Shown: one piece after another, positions 42,275 to 51,498 of the stretch | Numbering within the stretch: the first letter of the stretch is position 1 | Layout: every line of letters begins with the position of its first letter | Assembly: GCF_002018875.1 (NCBI RefSeq) | Contig: NZ_MVOL01000012.1 | Location: 180,747 to 244,746 of the forward strand | Direction: 5' to 3' | Source: Pseudomonas sp. MF4836 | Lineage (GTDB): Bacteria > Pseudomonadota > Gammaproteobacteria > Pseudomonadales > Pseudomonadaceae | Length of the DNA stretch: 64,000 nucleotides | Notes under the pieces: model-generated | What the model was told of the DNA's origin: nothing | What the model saw: the letters and a program-made list of their open reading frames with translations, nothing else | Databases searched by the model: none | Made by a program: the position numbers and the translations under genes

Positions 42275-42817
42275 TCAGCTAACTGAATGGCATTGCGCAG
42301 GCACGGTACGGCCTTCGGCAAATGCCGTCAGGACTTCGCCCTGCATGCGATAGCGCACCCACTCGGGTTGGGGTTGGGCGCCGATGGATTGGTAGAAGCC
42401 GATGGCCGGTTCGTTCCAGTCCAGCACGCTCCACTCGAACCTGCCGCAACCCTGGGCGCAGGCTTCGCGCGCCAGGTACTGGAGCATCTGCCGACCGGCG
42501 CCGCTGCCCCGATGTTGCGGCGTGATGTACAGGTCCTCCAGGTACAACCCCGGCTGCCCGAGCCAGGTTGAATAGCTGAAAAAATACACCGCGAAACCGA
42601 TCACCTGCTCACCGCGCAGGCACATCAATGCCTTGGCCGCGCCCCCGTCGGCAAACAGCGTGCGCTGGATGTCCTCGACGCTGGCGATCACTTCGTGGCG
42701 AGCACGTTCGTAATCGGCCAGTTCGGTGATGAGCGCGAGGATTTGCCCGGCATCGGCCGGTTGGGCGGTTCGGATCTGAAGTTCCAAGAGGGTGCATCCG
42801 TAAAAAGTCAGGAGCAC
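42275..42817 (-). CDS. GNAT-family N-acetyltransferase, diamine acetyltransferase-like
   Basis: A GNAT enzyme of up to 180 residues. Motif A is visible as LYLEDLYITPQHRGSGAGRQ (acetyl-CoA pyrophosphate loop Q/R-x-x-G-x-G/A), followed by RFEWSVLDWNEPAIGFYQSI. These strings are typical of the SSAT/diamine acetyltransferase subgroup, so polyamines or small amines are likely substrates. Neither candidate start is ATG (GTG at 42817, TTG at 42787); the TTG start fits the family better. It is convergent with lysA. Confidence 0.82.
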   Translation of the reverse strand: MLLTFYGCTLLELQIRTAQPADAGQILALITELADYERARHEVIASVEDIQRTLFADGGAAKALMCLRGEQVIGFAVYFFSYSTWLGQPGLYLEDLYITPQHRGSGAGRQMLQYLAREACAQGCGRFEWSVLDWNEPAIGFYQSIGAQPQPEWVRYRMQGEVLTAFAEGRTVPAQCHSVS

Positions 42818-42878
42818 CGATGCTAAAGCCCGCCATAGAATGCATGTAGTGCAACTTATTCAGCTCAAAGTGAAGACT

Positions 42879-43820
42879 ATGCATTCCATTCTTCGACGTC
42901 TCGATCTCAACCTGCTGCTGGCGTTCGACGCCCTGTACCGCCACCGCAGCGTGACCCGCGCGGCCAATGAGCTTTCCATCAGCGCCTCGGCGTTCAGCCA
43001 TGCCCTGGGACGGCTGCGCGACGCCCTCAACGATGAGCTGTTCATTCGCCAGGGCAATCGCATGCACCCGACCCAGCGTGCCGATCAACTGGCCACGGCG
43101 GTCGGCGCCAGCCTCAAGCTGCTGGGTGACCAATTGGCCGAGTGGGAGCCCTTCGACCCGGCCACCAGCCAGCGCACCTTTGTCTTCGCCGCCAGTGACT
43201 ACACCGCCTTCGCCCTGCTGCCGGGCCTGATCCGGCAACTGCAGAGCAGTGCCCCGGGGTTATGCCTGCGGGTGGTGTATTCCGATCGCAAGGTGTCCAT
43301 CGAAGACCTGGCCTCGGGGCGGATCGACTTTGCCCTGGGCTACAGCGAAGACCGCGACACGTTGCCGGCCGGCATCCACAGCGAGGACTGGTTGCAGGAC
43401 GACTACGTGCTGATCGCCAGCCAGCGCCATCCACGCATCCAGGGGCCTCCCGAGCTTTCGGCGTACCTGGCCGAACGGCATGTGGTGATCACGCCCTGGG
43501 GCGAAACCCTGGGGGTGGTTGACCATGTGTTGCAGGCCATGGGCCTGCAACGCCAGGTGGCGTTGCAACTGCCGGCCGTCATGGTCGCGCCGTTCATCAT
43601 CGCCGACAGCGAGTGGCTGATGACCCTCCCGCGCCCGGCCGCCGTGGCGCTGCAAGCCGCCGCCGGGATTGCCCTGTATCCGCCGCCGTTCAAGATTGCG
43701 CCCTATCGGCTCAAGCTCTACAGCCACAGCAAATATGCCCGCAGCGATGCCCATCAATGGATGAGCGCACAGCTCAAGACGCTGTTCGCGGCGCAACGCT
43801 GCGCCGCGAACCCGGGCTGA
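42879..43820 (+). CDS. LysR-family transcriptional regulator
   Basis: A 313-residue LysR-type regulator. The N-terminus (LRRLDLNLLLAFDALYRHRS, then LSISASAFSHALGRLRDALN) is the NodD/LeuO-like subgroup variant of the winged helix. The effector-binding domain follows, with WLMTLPRPAAVALQAAAGIA near the end. The ATG at 42879 is preferred for the family start. It is divergent from the acetyltransferase gene, 61 bp away, which is its most likely target. Confidence 0.87.
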   Translation: MHSILRRLDLNLLLAFDALYRHRSVTRAANELSISASAFSHALGRLRDALNDELFIRQGNRMHPTQRADQLATAVGASLKLLGDQLAEWEPFDPATSQRTFVFAASDYTAFALLPGLIRQLQSSAPGLCLRVVYSDRKVSIEDLASGRIDFALGYSEDRDTLPAGIHSEDWLQDDYVLIASQRHPRIQGPPELSAYLAERHVVITPWGETLGVVDHVLQAMGLQRQVALQLPAVMVAPFIIADSEWLMTLPRPAAVALQAAAGIALYPPPFKIAPYRLKLYSHSKYARSDAHQWMSAQLKTLFAAQRCAANPG

Positions 43821-43823
43821 ACC

Positions 43824-45839
43824 CTAGCGCTGCCCCTGGCTCAGGTTCGACAGGCGCCCGGAAAGCGCCTGCATCGCCTCGCTGACTTTATCCAGGGCCT
43901 GGGCGTCGCGGGCGTTGTCTTCGCTGATGCCGTGGATACGCACCGCCAGTTCGTTGATTTCCTGGGTCACGTGGCTCTGCTGTTGCGCGGCGACGGCAAT
44001 CTGCTGCGCGCGCTGGGAGATGTCGTCGAAACTGGTGACCGTGCTGGACAAGGCATCCGCCGCCCCCGCCGCTTCGCCCACCGCTTGCCGGGTGCGCGAC
44101 TCGCCGGCCTGGATCGCCTCGACGGCCTGGCGCGAGGCCTGCTGCAAGGTGCCGATCATGCCGCTGATTTCATTGGCCGAACTCTGGGTCCTGCCGGCCA
44201 GGGTCCGCACCTCATCGGCCACCACCGCAAAACCGCGGCCCTGCTCACCGGCCCGGGCGGCCTCGATGGCGGCGTTGAGCGCCAGCAGGTTGGTCTGCTC
44301 GGAAATGGCCTTGATCACGTCCAGCACCGCACCCACCTGCTGGCTGTCCTGCTCCAGGCGCTGCATGACGGCGGCCGCCGCAGCCATCTCCGTGGACAGC
44401 TGCTGGATCGACTGGCTGTTGGCAGCCACGCGCTGCTGGCCGTCCTGCACCACCACCAGCGACTGGCGCGCAGTGTCGGCGCAGTTGTTGGTGTTCTGCG
44501 CCACTTCCAGGGCGCTGGAAGACATCTCGGTAATGGCCGTGGCCAGTTGGGTATTTTCCTGGCGTTGCTGCTCGGCGCGACGGGCCAGAGTGCTGCTCAG
44601 GTCCCCCAGGCGCCCGGCTTCGCTCTGCAGGCGCTGTGCCTCGCTGGCAATGTCCTGGAGCATCTGCCGCAGTTGTCCGGCGTAGCGGTTGACGGCGCCG
44701 CGCAGGGCGCCGATTTCATCCGCCCGCTCTACATGCAGCTCGGCGCTGCTGCTGGCCTGGCCGCTGCCCAGGGCGTCGATCTGCTGGGTGGTTTCTTCCA
44801 GTTGCTTGATAAATTTGCGCCCGCCGAGCCAGGCCAGAAACAGCAGCAACGCCAGCAGCGGCAACAGGAACAACAGAATCTCGGCGGTCAGCGCCCGGGC
44901 CAGGCCGGTGACCCGGGTTTCCGGCGTCACCAGGCCGATCGTCCAGCCGGTGTCGGGCATGGAAAACAGGCTGACCCGACTGGCCTGCTGCAAGCGCCCG
45001 TCGTCGTCCAGGTCCAGGCTGCGCACTTCGCCCGGGCGCCCTTTGGCCTGCGCTAAAACCTGGGCCACCGGTTGCAACCAGGGCTGCTGTTTGCTCAACG
45101 CGTCAAAACCCAGCATGCCGCTCGCACTCTGCGGCGCATCGGGGAAATACAGCACGTTGCCCGCCTGGTCCACGGCAAAGGCGTAGCCGCCGGTGACCGC
45201 GCCCTGCTCCTTGAGAAAGCGCGCCAGGTCTTCCAGGCGCAAATCCACCGTGGCCACCCCGGCGAACGCCCCGCCCTGGCGATACGGCACGCTGCAGGTG
45301 GTCATCGGCACGTGGGTCACCGGGTCCTGATAGGCCTCGGACCACAGGCAGCGCCCCAGGGCACTGTTGCGCGCGCCGCTGTACCAGGCCTCCTGCTGGT
45401 AGGCCGGGCTGCTGGCGGCGTTGTAGTCATCGGAATACACCAGTTGCCCGGCATCGCTGCGGGCCCAGAAGAAACTGCGGCGCTCGACCCCGGCGCTGAA
45501 GGCCCCCGGCTCCGGCCAGATCCCGCCGCCGGCAATCGCCTTGTCGCCCTGGTGGTCAATCACATTGGGCAAGGTGCCCATGTACAGCGGCGTCTCCCTG
45601 GGCAGCCCTTCCACCAGGTGCGCCATGCTCGCGGTCACGCCTTCGATGCCCGCCAGTTGCAAGGCCAGCTGGCGGACGATGGCGCTGCCGGTCTGCTCGA
45701 TCAGCGCCGAGCTGGCGGCCACCACCCGGGGCTGGCCGCGCAGGGTCATCACCGCAAAGACCGCCAGGGCCGTGCACAACAACAGCATCAGGCTGCCCAA
45801 GGTCAAACGCTGAGACAGACGAACGGGTAGCAAGGCCAT
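43824..45839 (-). CDS. Methyl-accepting chemotaxis protein with dCache-type sensor
   Basis: A 671-residue chemoreceptor. TM1 is near residues 12-34 (LTLGSLMLLLCTALAVFAVM). A periplasmic dCache-like domain (about 40-320) contains WYSGARNSALGRCLWSEAYQ. TM2 is near 325-350 (EILLFLLPLLALLLFLAWLG), then a HAMP-like linker, then the long MCP coiled-coil with the tip EQTNLLALNAAIEAARAGEQ and GRGFAVVADEVRTLAGRTQS. There is no CheR/CheB-binding pentapeptide at the C-terminus. It lies downstream of the ethanolamine operon, so an amine-related ligand is possible but unproven. Confidence 0.93.
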   Translation of the reverse strand: MALLPVRLSQRLTLGSLMLLLCTALAVFAVMTLRGQPRVVAASSALIEQTGSAIVRQLALQLAGIEGVTASMAHLVEGLPRETPLYMGTLPNVIDHQGDKAIAGGGIWPEPGAFSAGVERRSFFWARSDAGQLVYSDDYNAASSPAYQQEAWYSGARNSALGRCLWSEAYQDPVTHVPMTTCSVPYRQGGAFAGVATVDLRLEDLARFLKEQGAVTGGYAFAVDQAGNVLYFPDAPQSASGMLGFDALSKQQPWLQPVAQVLAQAKGRPGEVRSLDLDDDGRLQQASRVSLFSMPDTGWTIGLVTPETRVTGLARALTAEILLFLLPLLALLLFLAWLGGRKFIKQLEETTQQIDALGSGQASSSAELHVERADEIGALRGAVNRYAGQLRQMLQDIASEAQRLQSEAGRLGDLSSTLARRAEQQRQENTQLATAITEMSSSALEVAQNTNNCADTARQSLVVVQDGQQRVAANSQSIQQLSTEMAAAAAVMQRLEQDSQQVGAVLDVIKAISEQTNLLALNAAIEAARAGEQGRGFAVVADEVRTLAGRTQSSANEISGMIGTLQQASRQAVEAIQAGESRTRQAVGEAAGAADALSSTVTSFDDISQRAQQIAVAAQQQSHVTQEINELAVRIHGISEDNARDAQALDKVSEAMQALSGRLSNLSQGQR

Positions 45840-46030
45840 GGTGAACTCCGGGTAAAAGGCTCTGGATCGATGTCGGCCGCGTGGCAGCCGGGCGTGGGGC
45901 CCAGGTCGCGGCACTGGAAGCGGCAGGCGCAGCCCCTGGCCAAAGCCGGGAGGTGCGAATGAAAAAAGTGCCTCTGACACGCCACAAACAATGTCACATT
46001 GACATCAATCAAAGTCAAAGGCATTACCGT

Positions 46031-46855
46031 TCAGGGCATGGGCGCCCCCAGCAGGAAATTGCCCCGGCCCTGGTCCGCCGTGTCCAGGCTGCGTACCGGC
46101 GCCTCGTCCTTGAGGTTGACCCCGGACAACTGCCGGCGCCAGGCCTCGCGCATCAGGTACAGCAGTTTGTAGGCGGCCATGGCGTAGCTCATGCCCTCCA
46201 GGCGCACATTGGAAATGCAGTTGCGCGCGGCGTCGTTCAGGCCCACGCGCGGGGCGAAGGTGAAATACAGGCCCAGGCTGTCCGGCGAGCTGAGGCCGGG
46301 GCGTTCGCCGATCAGGATCACCACCATCCGCGCCCCCAGCAGTTCGGCCACTTCATCGGCCACCGCCACCCGCCCCTGCTGCACCAGCACCACCGGCGCC
46401 AGGCTCCAGCCTTCGGCGGCGGCCAGTTCATCGATGCGTTCCAGCATGGGCAGGCTGTGGCGCTGCACCGCCAGTGAGGACAAGCCATCGGCCACCACCA
46501 GCGCCAGATCGAACCCCTGGGGATGGGCCTGTCCCCATTCGCGCAGTTGCCCGGCCGACGCCGTGGACAGGCGCCGCCCGAGGTCCGGCCGTTGCAGGTA
46601 GATATGCCGGTCGGGCGCCGAGCTGTGCACGCTCAGGGTCTCGCGCTGGCGGGCCGCCAGGCGCTCGGCCAGGGCCTCGGGCTCGAACGGCAGGTGCACC
46701 GCGTCCCGGGCCTGGGCGTGGGCGAACTGGAAATCCAGCTGGGCCCCGGTGGGCAGGCTGGTGCCGGCATGGCCCAGGGCAATGCGCGCCGAGGTCAGGC
46801 CGCGCAATTGACGCCAGGCGCTGCCGTGGGCCGGTGAAGTATCGCGGGCACTCAT
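46031..46855 (-). CDS. eutC: Ethanolamine ammonia-lyase small subunit
   Basis: A 274-residue EutC. It shows LRGLTSARIALGHAGTSLPT, the family opening with the SAR...G motif, then LDFQFAHAQARDAVHLPFEP and the C-terminal VRLEGMSYAMAAYKLLYLMR. With EutB it forms the adenosylcobalamin-dependent enzyme converting ethanolamine to acetaldehyde and ammonia. No microcompartment genes accompany it, which fits the short eut operons of pseudomonads. GGAG precedes the ATG; eutB ends 9 bp upstream. Confidence 0.94.
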   Translation of the reverse strand: MSARDTSPAHGSAWRQLRGLTSARIALGHAGTSLPTGAQLDFQFAHAQARDAVHLPFEPEALAERLAARQRETLSVHSSAPDRHIYLQRPDLGRRLSTASAGQLREWGQAHPQGFDLALVVADGLSSLAVQRHSLPMLERIDELAAAEGWSLAPVVLVQQGRVAVADEVAELLGARMVVILIGERPGLSSPDSLGLYFTFAPRVGLNDAARNCISNVRLEGMSYAMAAYKLLYLMREAWRRQLSGVNLKDEAPVRSLDTADQGRGNFLLGAPMP

Positions 46856-46864
46856 GGCCGCTCC

Positions 46865-48256
46865 TTAAGTGAGTCGCGCCAGGGCCTGACGGAACAGCGG
46901 CGGCACGCCCTGGCCCAGATGCAGGCCGCTGTCGTCGTGGCGCAGGATGTCCATGCGCGCCAGCCACGCCTCGAACTCCGGGGCCGTGCGCAGGCCCAGG
47001 GTCTTGCGCGCGTACAGGGCGTCGTGGAAGGACGTGGTCTGGTAATTGAGCATGATGTCGTCGGAACCGGGGATGCCCATGATGAAGTTGATCCCGGCCA
47101 CCCCCAGCAGGGTCAGCAGGGTGTCCATATCGTCCTGGTCGGCTTCGGCGTGGTTGGTGTAGCAGATGTCGCAGCCCATGGGCACGCCCAGCAGCTTGCC
47201 GCAGAAGTGATCCTCCAGGCCCGCGCGCAGGATCTGCTTGCCGTTGTACAGGTACTCGGGGCCGATAAAACCGACCACGGTGTTGACCAGGAACGGGTTG
47301 AAATGCCGAGCCACGGCGTAGGCCCGGGTTTCGCAGGTCTGCTGGTCGACGCCGTGATGGGCGTTGGCCGACAGCGCACTTCCCTGCCCGGTCTCGAAGT
47401 ACATCAGGTTGTTGCCCAGGGTCCCGCGATTCAGGCTCAAGCCGGCCTCGTGGCCTTCACGCAGGATTTCCAGGCTGATGCCGAAGCTGCTGTTGGCCGC
47501 TTCGGTGCCGGCGATGGACTGGAACACCAGGTCCAGGGGCACGCCTTTCTCGATGGCCGCCACCGACGAGGTGACGTGGGTCAGCACGCAGGACTGGGTG
47601 GGAATCTCGTAATGGCGGATGACCCCGTCGAGCATCTTCAGCAATTCGCTGATGGCGCTGATGCTGTCGGTGGCCGGGTTGATGCCGATCATGGCGTCGC
47701 CGTTGCCGTACAGCAGGCCGTCGAGCACGCTGGCGGCGATGCCCGCCGGATCGTCGGTGGGATGGTTGGGTTGCAGGCGGGTCGACATCCGCCCACGCAG
47801 GCCCACGGTGTTGCGAAAGCGCGTGACCACACGGATCTTCTGCGCCACCAGCACCAGGTCCTGCACACGCATGATCTTCGACACCGCGGCAGCCATTTCC
47901 GGAGTCAGACCCGGGGCCAGGGCCCGCAGGCTGGCCTCGGTGGCCTCGTCCCCCAGCAGCCAGTCGCGAAAGCCGCCCACGGTCAGGTGGCTGACCGGGG
48001 CAAAGGCCGCCAGGTCATGGCTGTCCATGATCAGCCGGGTCACTTCATCGCTCTCGTAGGGGATCAGCGCCTCGTTGAGAAAGCGCTTGAGCGGCACATC
48101 GGCCAGGGCCATCTGCGCCGCCGCCCGTTCGGCGTCGCTGGCGGCCGCGACCCCGGCCAGGAAATCCCCGGAGCGCGCGGGCGTGGCCTTGGCCATCAGC
48201 TCGCGCAGGTGCTCGAAACGCCAGGTCATGCCACCGATGCTGTGGGCGAAGCTCAT
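46865..48256 (-). CDS. eutB: Ethanolamine ammonia-lyase large subunit
   Basis: A 463-residue EutB, the usual length. The TIM-barrel active-site region contains NRGTLGNNLMYFETGQGSAL and LEDHFCGKLLGVPMGCDICY, and the C-terminal GINFIMGIPGSDDIMLNYQT is highly conserved. It carries the substrate and cobalamin site. It is preceded by GGAGG and sits between the permease and eutC genes. Confidence 0.95.
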   Translation of the reverse strand: MSFAHSIGGMTWRFEHLRELMAKATPARSGDFLAGVAAASDAERAAAQMALADVPLKRFLNEALIPYESDEVTRLIMDSHDLAAFAPVSHLTVGGFRDWLLGDEATEASLRALAPGLTPEMAAAVSKIMRVQDLVLVAQKIRVVTRFRNTVGLRGRMSTRLQPNHPTDDPAGIAASVLDGLLYGNGDAMIGINPATDSISAISELLKMLDGVIRHYEIPTQSCVLTHVTSSVAAIEKGVPLDLVFQSIAGTEAANSSFGISLEILREGHEAGLSLNRGTLGNNLMYFETGQGSALSANAHHGVDQQTCETRAYAVARHFNPFLVNTVVGFIGPEYLYNGKQILRAGLEDHFCGKLLGVPMGCDICYTNHAEADQDDMDTLLTLLGVAGINFIMGIPGSDDIMLNYQTTSFHDALYARKTLGLRTAPEFEAWLARMDILRHDDSGLHLGQGVPPLFRQALARLT

Positions 48257-48271
48257 ACAGGACCTCCGTTA

Positions 48272-49624
48272 TCAGGCCGCCGGCAGCGCGACCGCACCGC
48301 GAGCGCGCACCACTTTGCAAAACAGCGCACCCAGTGCCATCAGGCACAGGAAGATCGCGCAGATCAGCGGGTTGAACCAGACCATCGCCACCAGGCAGAC
48401 CACCGCCAGCACCAGGGCAATCGCCGGCACCACCGGGTAGCCCGGGGCGCGGAAGGTGCGCTCCAGGTTGGGCTCGCTCTTACGCAGCTTGAACAGGCTG
48501 AGCATGCTGACGATGTACATCACGATCGCGCCGAACACCGACATGGTGATCATGGCGGCGGTCAGGGTCATGCCTTGCAGGTTGACCAGGCCATCGCTGA
48601 GGATCGCCGCGATGCCCACCACGCCGCCGGCGATGATCGCCCGGTGCGGGGTCTGGAAACGCGAGAGCTTGGCCAGGCTCGCCGGCAGGAAACCGGCCCG
48701 GGCCAGGGCAAAGAACTGCCGCGAGTAGCCGAGGATGATCCCGTGGAAACTCGCCACCAGGCCGAACAGGCCGATCCACACCAGCATGTGCATCCAGTTC
48801 GAATTGTTGCCGACCACCGCTTTCATGGCCTGGGGCAGCGGGTCGTTGATGTTGGCCAGGGTCCGCCAGTCGCCGACGCCGCCGGCAAAGATCATCACGC
48901 CAATGGCCAGAACCACCAGGGTCAGGATGCCCGCCACATAGGCCCGGGGAATCGTGCGTTTGGGGTCCTTGGCTTCTTCGGCGGCCATGGCCGCGCCTTC
49001 GATGGCGAGAAAGAACCAGATGGCAAAGGGGATCGCCGCGAACATGCCGCTGATCGCCGGCAGGCCGAAGGTATCGGAGCCGGACCAGCCGCCGAGCACG
49101 AAGTTACTGAAGCTGAAACCCGGTGCAACCACGCCCATGAATACCAGCAACTCGGCCACGGCCAGCACCGTGACCACCAGTTCGAAGGTCGCGGCGATGC
49201 TCACCCCGAGAATGTTCAGGGTCATGAACACGAAGTAGGCGCCGATCGCCGCCACCTTCGGGTCCAGGGTCGGGTATTGCACATTCAGGTAGGCGCCGAT
49301 GGCCATGGCGATGGCCGGTGGCGCAAAGACGAATTCGATGAGTGTTGCCAGGCCGGCAATCATCCCGCCGGTGACGCCAAATGCTCGAAGGCTGTAGGCG
49401 AACGGGCCGCCGGCGTTGGGAATGGCGGTGGTCAGCTCGGTGAAGCTGAAGATAAAGCAGGTGTACATCACCGCCACCATCAGTGTGGTGACCAGAAAGC
49501 CCAAGGTGCCCGCCGTGCCCCAGCCGTAACTCCAGCCGAAGTACTCGCCGGAAATCACCAGGCCGACGGCCAGCCCCCACAGATGCAGGGTGCCCAATGT
49601 AGGTTTGAGTTGTGTAACGGTCAT
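48272..49624 (-). CDS. eat: Ethanolamine permease (APC family)
   Basis: A 450-residue amino acid-polyamine-organocation transporter with about 12 membrane spans. The N-terminal LGTLHLWGLAVGLVISGEYF and the GGPFAYSLRAFG segment are typical of ethanolamine permeases. It is the first gene of the eat-eutB-eutC operon and would bring in ethanolamine by proton coupling. The naming follows context plus family and is likely but not proven. Confidence 0.88.
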   Translation of the reverse strand: MTVTQLKPTLGTLHLWGLAVGLVISGEYFGWSYGWGTAGTLGFLVTTLMVAVMYTCFIFSFTELTTAIPNAGGPFAYSLRAFGVTGGMIAGLATLIEFVFAPPAIAMAIGAYLNVQYPTLDPKVAAIGAYFVFMTLNILGVSIAATFELVVTVLAVAELLVFMGVVAPGFSFSNFVLGGWSGSDTFGLPAISGMFAAIPFAIWFFLAIEGAAMAAEEAKDPKRTIPRAYVAGILTLVVLAIGVMIFAGGVGDWRTLANINDPLPQAMKAVVGNNSNWMHMLVWIGLFGLVASFHGIILGYSRQFFALARAGFLPASLAKLSRFQTPHRAIIAGGVVGIAAILSDGLVNLQGMTLTAAMITMSVFGAIVMYIVSMLSLFKLRKSEPNLERTFRAPGYPVVPAIALVLAVVCLVAMVWFNPLICAIFLCLMALGALFCKVVRARGAVALPAA

Positions 49625-50063
49625 GATCGTGCACCCCGGAAGCCAAGCGACGGTATTTGCCTGGAGTCGAGAATAGTCACAGCGACGGCGCCAAGGCTTG
49701 ACCCGGGAACGCCGCTTTTGTCGTCTGCGGTCAAGTTTTCAGCGGCGTGCTGCCTGATGCTGCACGGCGGCGCACGAATCTGGCGCAGCGCCTCAAATCA
49801 GGTCACCGACGCCCCCTGTGCGCTGCCACCGATCACCCCAACCGGGCCCCGGGAGCCTGGGCGCCATTGAGTCGCGAAGTAGCAAAGCGCTGTGCACCGG
49901 ACCGGCCCAGCCCGAGCACCTATGCCTCGCAGCAACCGCCCGCAACCCGTGCGCTCAAGCAGCGCCTGCCCTGGCCGGACTGCCGTTGCGCAACGTCAGA
50001 CGTAACAAGGTATGACAATTGCTTGAATTATTTTCATACACACCATGACGGTCCTTCATCTCC
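49625..50063. promoter_or_regulatory. Divergent eut control region with an inverted repeat
   Basis: This 439-bp gap separates the permease gene from the AraC-type regulator gene. It contains the 7-bp inverted repeat CTTGACC (49697-49703) / GGTCAAG (49729-49735), centred about 90 bp ahead of the permease start, a plausible operator. A poly-T/A stretch (CTTGAATTATTTTCATACAC, 50021-50040) could hold the regulator promoter. No gene is apparent. Confidence 0.5.
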
Positions 50064-51119
50064 ATGTTCCAGAGCCTGCTTTCGCCCTCACCGTTGAACG
50101 CCTCGGGCACCAGCAATCGTGGAGTCTTGTCGGCCGCTGCCAATGGCCTGGACGGCTTTATCGTGCAGCATGGCGGGGACCTGGACCGGGTCTTCGGCCG
50201 CTCGGGGATCGACCCCGAGCAACTATTGCACCCGACCCTGAGCCTGCCGTTGCCCAACTACTGCCGGGTGCTGGAAGAAGCCGCCCGGCAAACCAAGTGC
50301 GACAACTTCGGCCTGCGCTATGGCCAGCAGTTCCAGCCCCAGGCCCTGGGCCTGCTGGGCTATATCGGCCTGTGCTCGGCGACCCTGGAAGAGGCCCTGG
50401 TCAACTTCGCCGCCGCCTTCCCCTTTCACCAGCACAGCACCCTGATCCAGCTGGTGGACCAGGGCGACTGCTACCGCTTTGACTATCAGGTGCGCCACGG
50501 CGCCATCAGCGAACGCCGCCAGGACGCCGAATTGACCATGGGCATGGCCACCAACCTGGTGCGTCATGTGCTGGGGGCGGACTGGGCGCCGCGCGAAGTG
50601 TGCTTCGAACATGCCAAGCCCCAGGACTGGCACGAGCACCGCGAGGCCTTTCGCAGCGATGTGCGCTTTGGCCAGGCCTGTAACTCGGTGCTGATTCCCA
50701 AGCACGAGCTGTACGCCAAGGCCATGCCCGGCAGCGACCCGATGCTGCTGATGCTGATCAAGGATGCAATTCGCCAGCTGGGTGACGGCGGGCGCGAGGT
50801 CAGCCTGCTGGATCAGGCGCGCCAGGCGATCCTCGCCACCCTGCACCTGGGGGAACCGTCACTGGATGAACTGGCCCGGCGCCTGGAGCTGTCGGAGTGG
50901 ACCTTGCAGCGCAAGCTGCGCGACTGCGGCCTGAGCTTCACCCAACTGGTGGACCAGATCCGCCAGGAGTCGGCGATGAACCACCTGCAACAACAGAACC
51001 TCAGCGTGACCCAGCTCGCCTCCCTGCTCGGCTATTCGGAAACCAGCGCCTTCTCACGGGCGTTCAAGCGCTGGTTCGGCCTCAGCCCCAAGCAGTGGCG
51101 CAGCGCGGCCCACGCCTGA
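50064..51119 (+). CDS. AraC-family regulator of the ethanolamine operon (inferred)
   Basis: A 351-residue regulator of the OruR/Arabinose_bd subgroup. The N-terminal ~220 residues form the effector domain (for example CDNFGLRYGQQFQPQALGLL). The C-terminal double helix-turn-helix has LDELARRLELSEWTLQRKLR and LSVTQLASLLGYSETSAFSR, ending in FKRWFGLSPKQWR. Divergence from eat-eutBC suggests it activates that operon. It is not clearly EutR by sequence, so no symbol is given. Confidence 0.87.
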   Translation: MFQSLLSPSPLNASGTSNRGVLSAAANGLDGFIVQHGGDLDRVFGRSGIDPEQLLHPTLSLPLPNYCRVLEEAARQTKCDNFGLRYGQQFQPQALGLLGYIGLCSATLEEALVNFAAAFPFHQHSTLIQLVDQGDCYRFDYQVRHGAISERRQDAELTMGMATNLVRHVLGADWAPREVCFEHAKPQDWHEHREAFRSDVRFGQACNSVLIPKHELYAKAMPGSDPMLLMLIKDAIRQLGDGGREVSLLDQARQAILATLHLGEPSLDELARRLELSEWTLQRKLRDCGLSFTQLVDQIRQESAMNHLQQQNLSVTQLASLLGYSETSAFSRAFKRWFGLSPKQWRSAAHA

Positions 51120-51129
51120 CACGGGGCTG

Positions 51130-51447
51130 TCAGTGGTCCTGGCGGGTCATGTAGCGGTCGAAGTTCTCGATGTAGTCGGTCAGGTTCTCTTCCATCATCA
51201 AGCGGAATTCCTCGACGAAATAATCCACCGCCTGCTGCTTGGCCGCCGCCAGTTCCTCGGCATTGCGGCACCCGCAGGCGCTGACCCAGGCACTGAAACG
51301 CGAGTTGGCGTACATCAGTGAAGCGCTGGTCTTGCCACGGCTGCTGTCGGCGATCTGGGTGTTGGCCAGTTCGATAATGGCGTCCGCGCGGTTGTAGAAA
51401 TCCTGATCCGTTTCGTTAGCCGTCTGGTTGGCCGCTTCGTCAGTCAT
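51130..51447 (-). CDS. DUF3144 family protein
   Basis: A 105-residue conserved protein. DQDFYNRADAIIELANTQIA and TSASLMYANSRFSAWVSACG are the family hallmarks, and the rest is acidic and helical. Such proteins are widespread in gammaproteobacteria with unknown function. The ATG at 51447 is preferred to one six codons upstream. It is convergent with the AraC gene. Confidence 0.85.
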   Translation of the reverse strand: MTDEAANQTANETDQDFYNRADAIIELANTQIADSSRGKTSASLMYANSRFSAWVSACGCRNAEELAAAKQQAVDYFVEEFRLMMEENLTDYIENFDRYMTRQDH

Positions 51448-51498
51448 AGGGGCGTTCCTCATCAATGGGCGGGAAAAAGCGCGCCAGTATAAAGAGGT

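Noticed and set aside
46919..49870. A very long open frame (about 980 codons) on the plus strand opposite eutB, eutC and the permease
   Set aside because: It is antisense to three certain genes, rich in His/Gln/Gly from reversed codons, and matches no family. It is a by-product of high GC.
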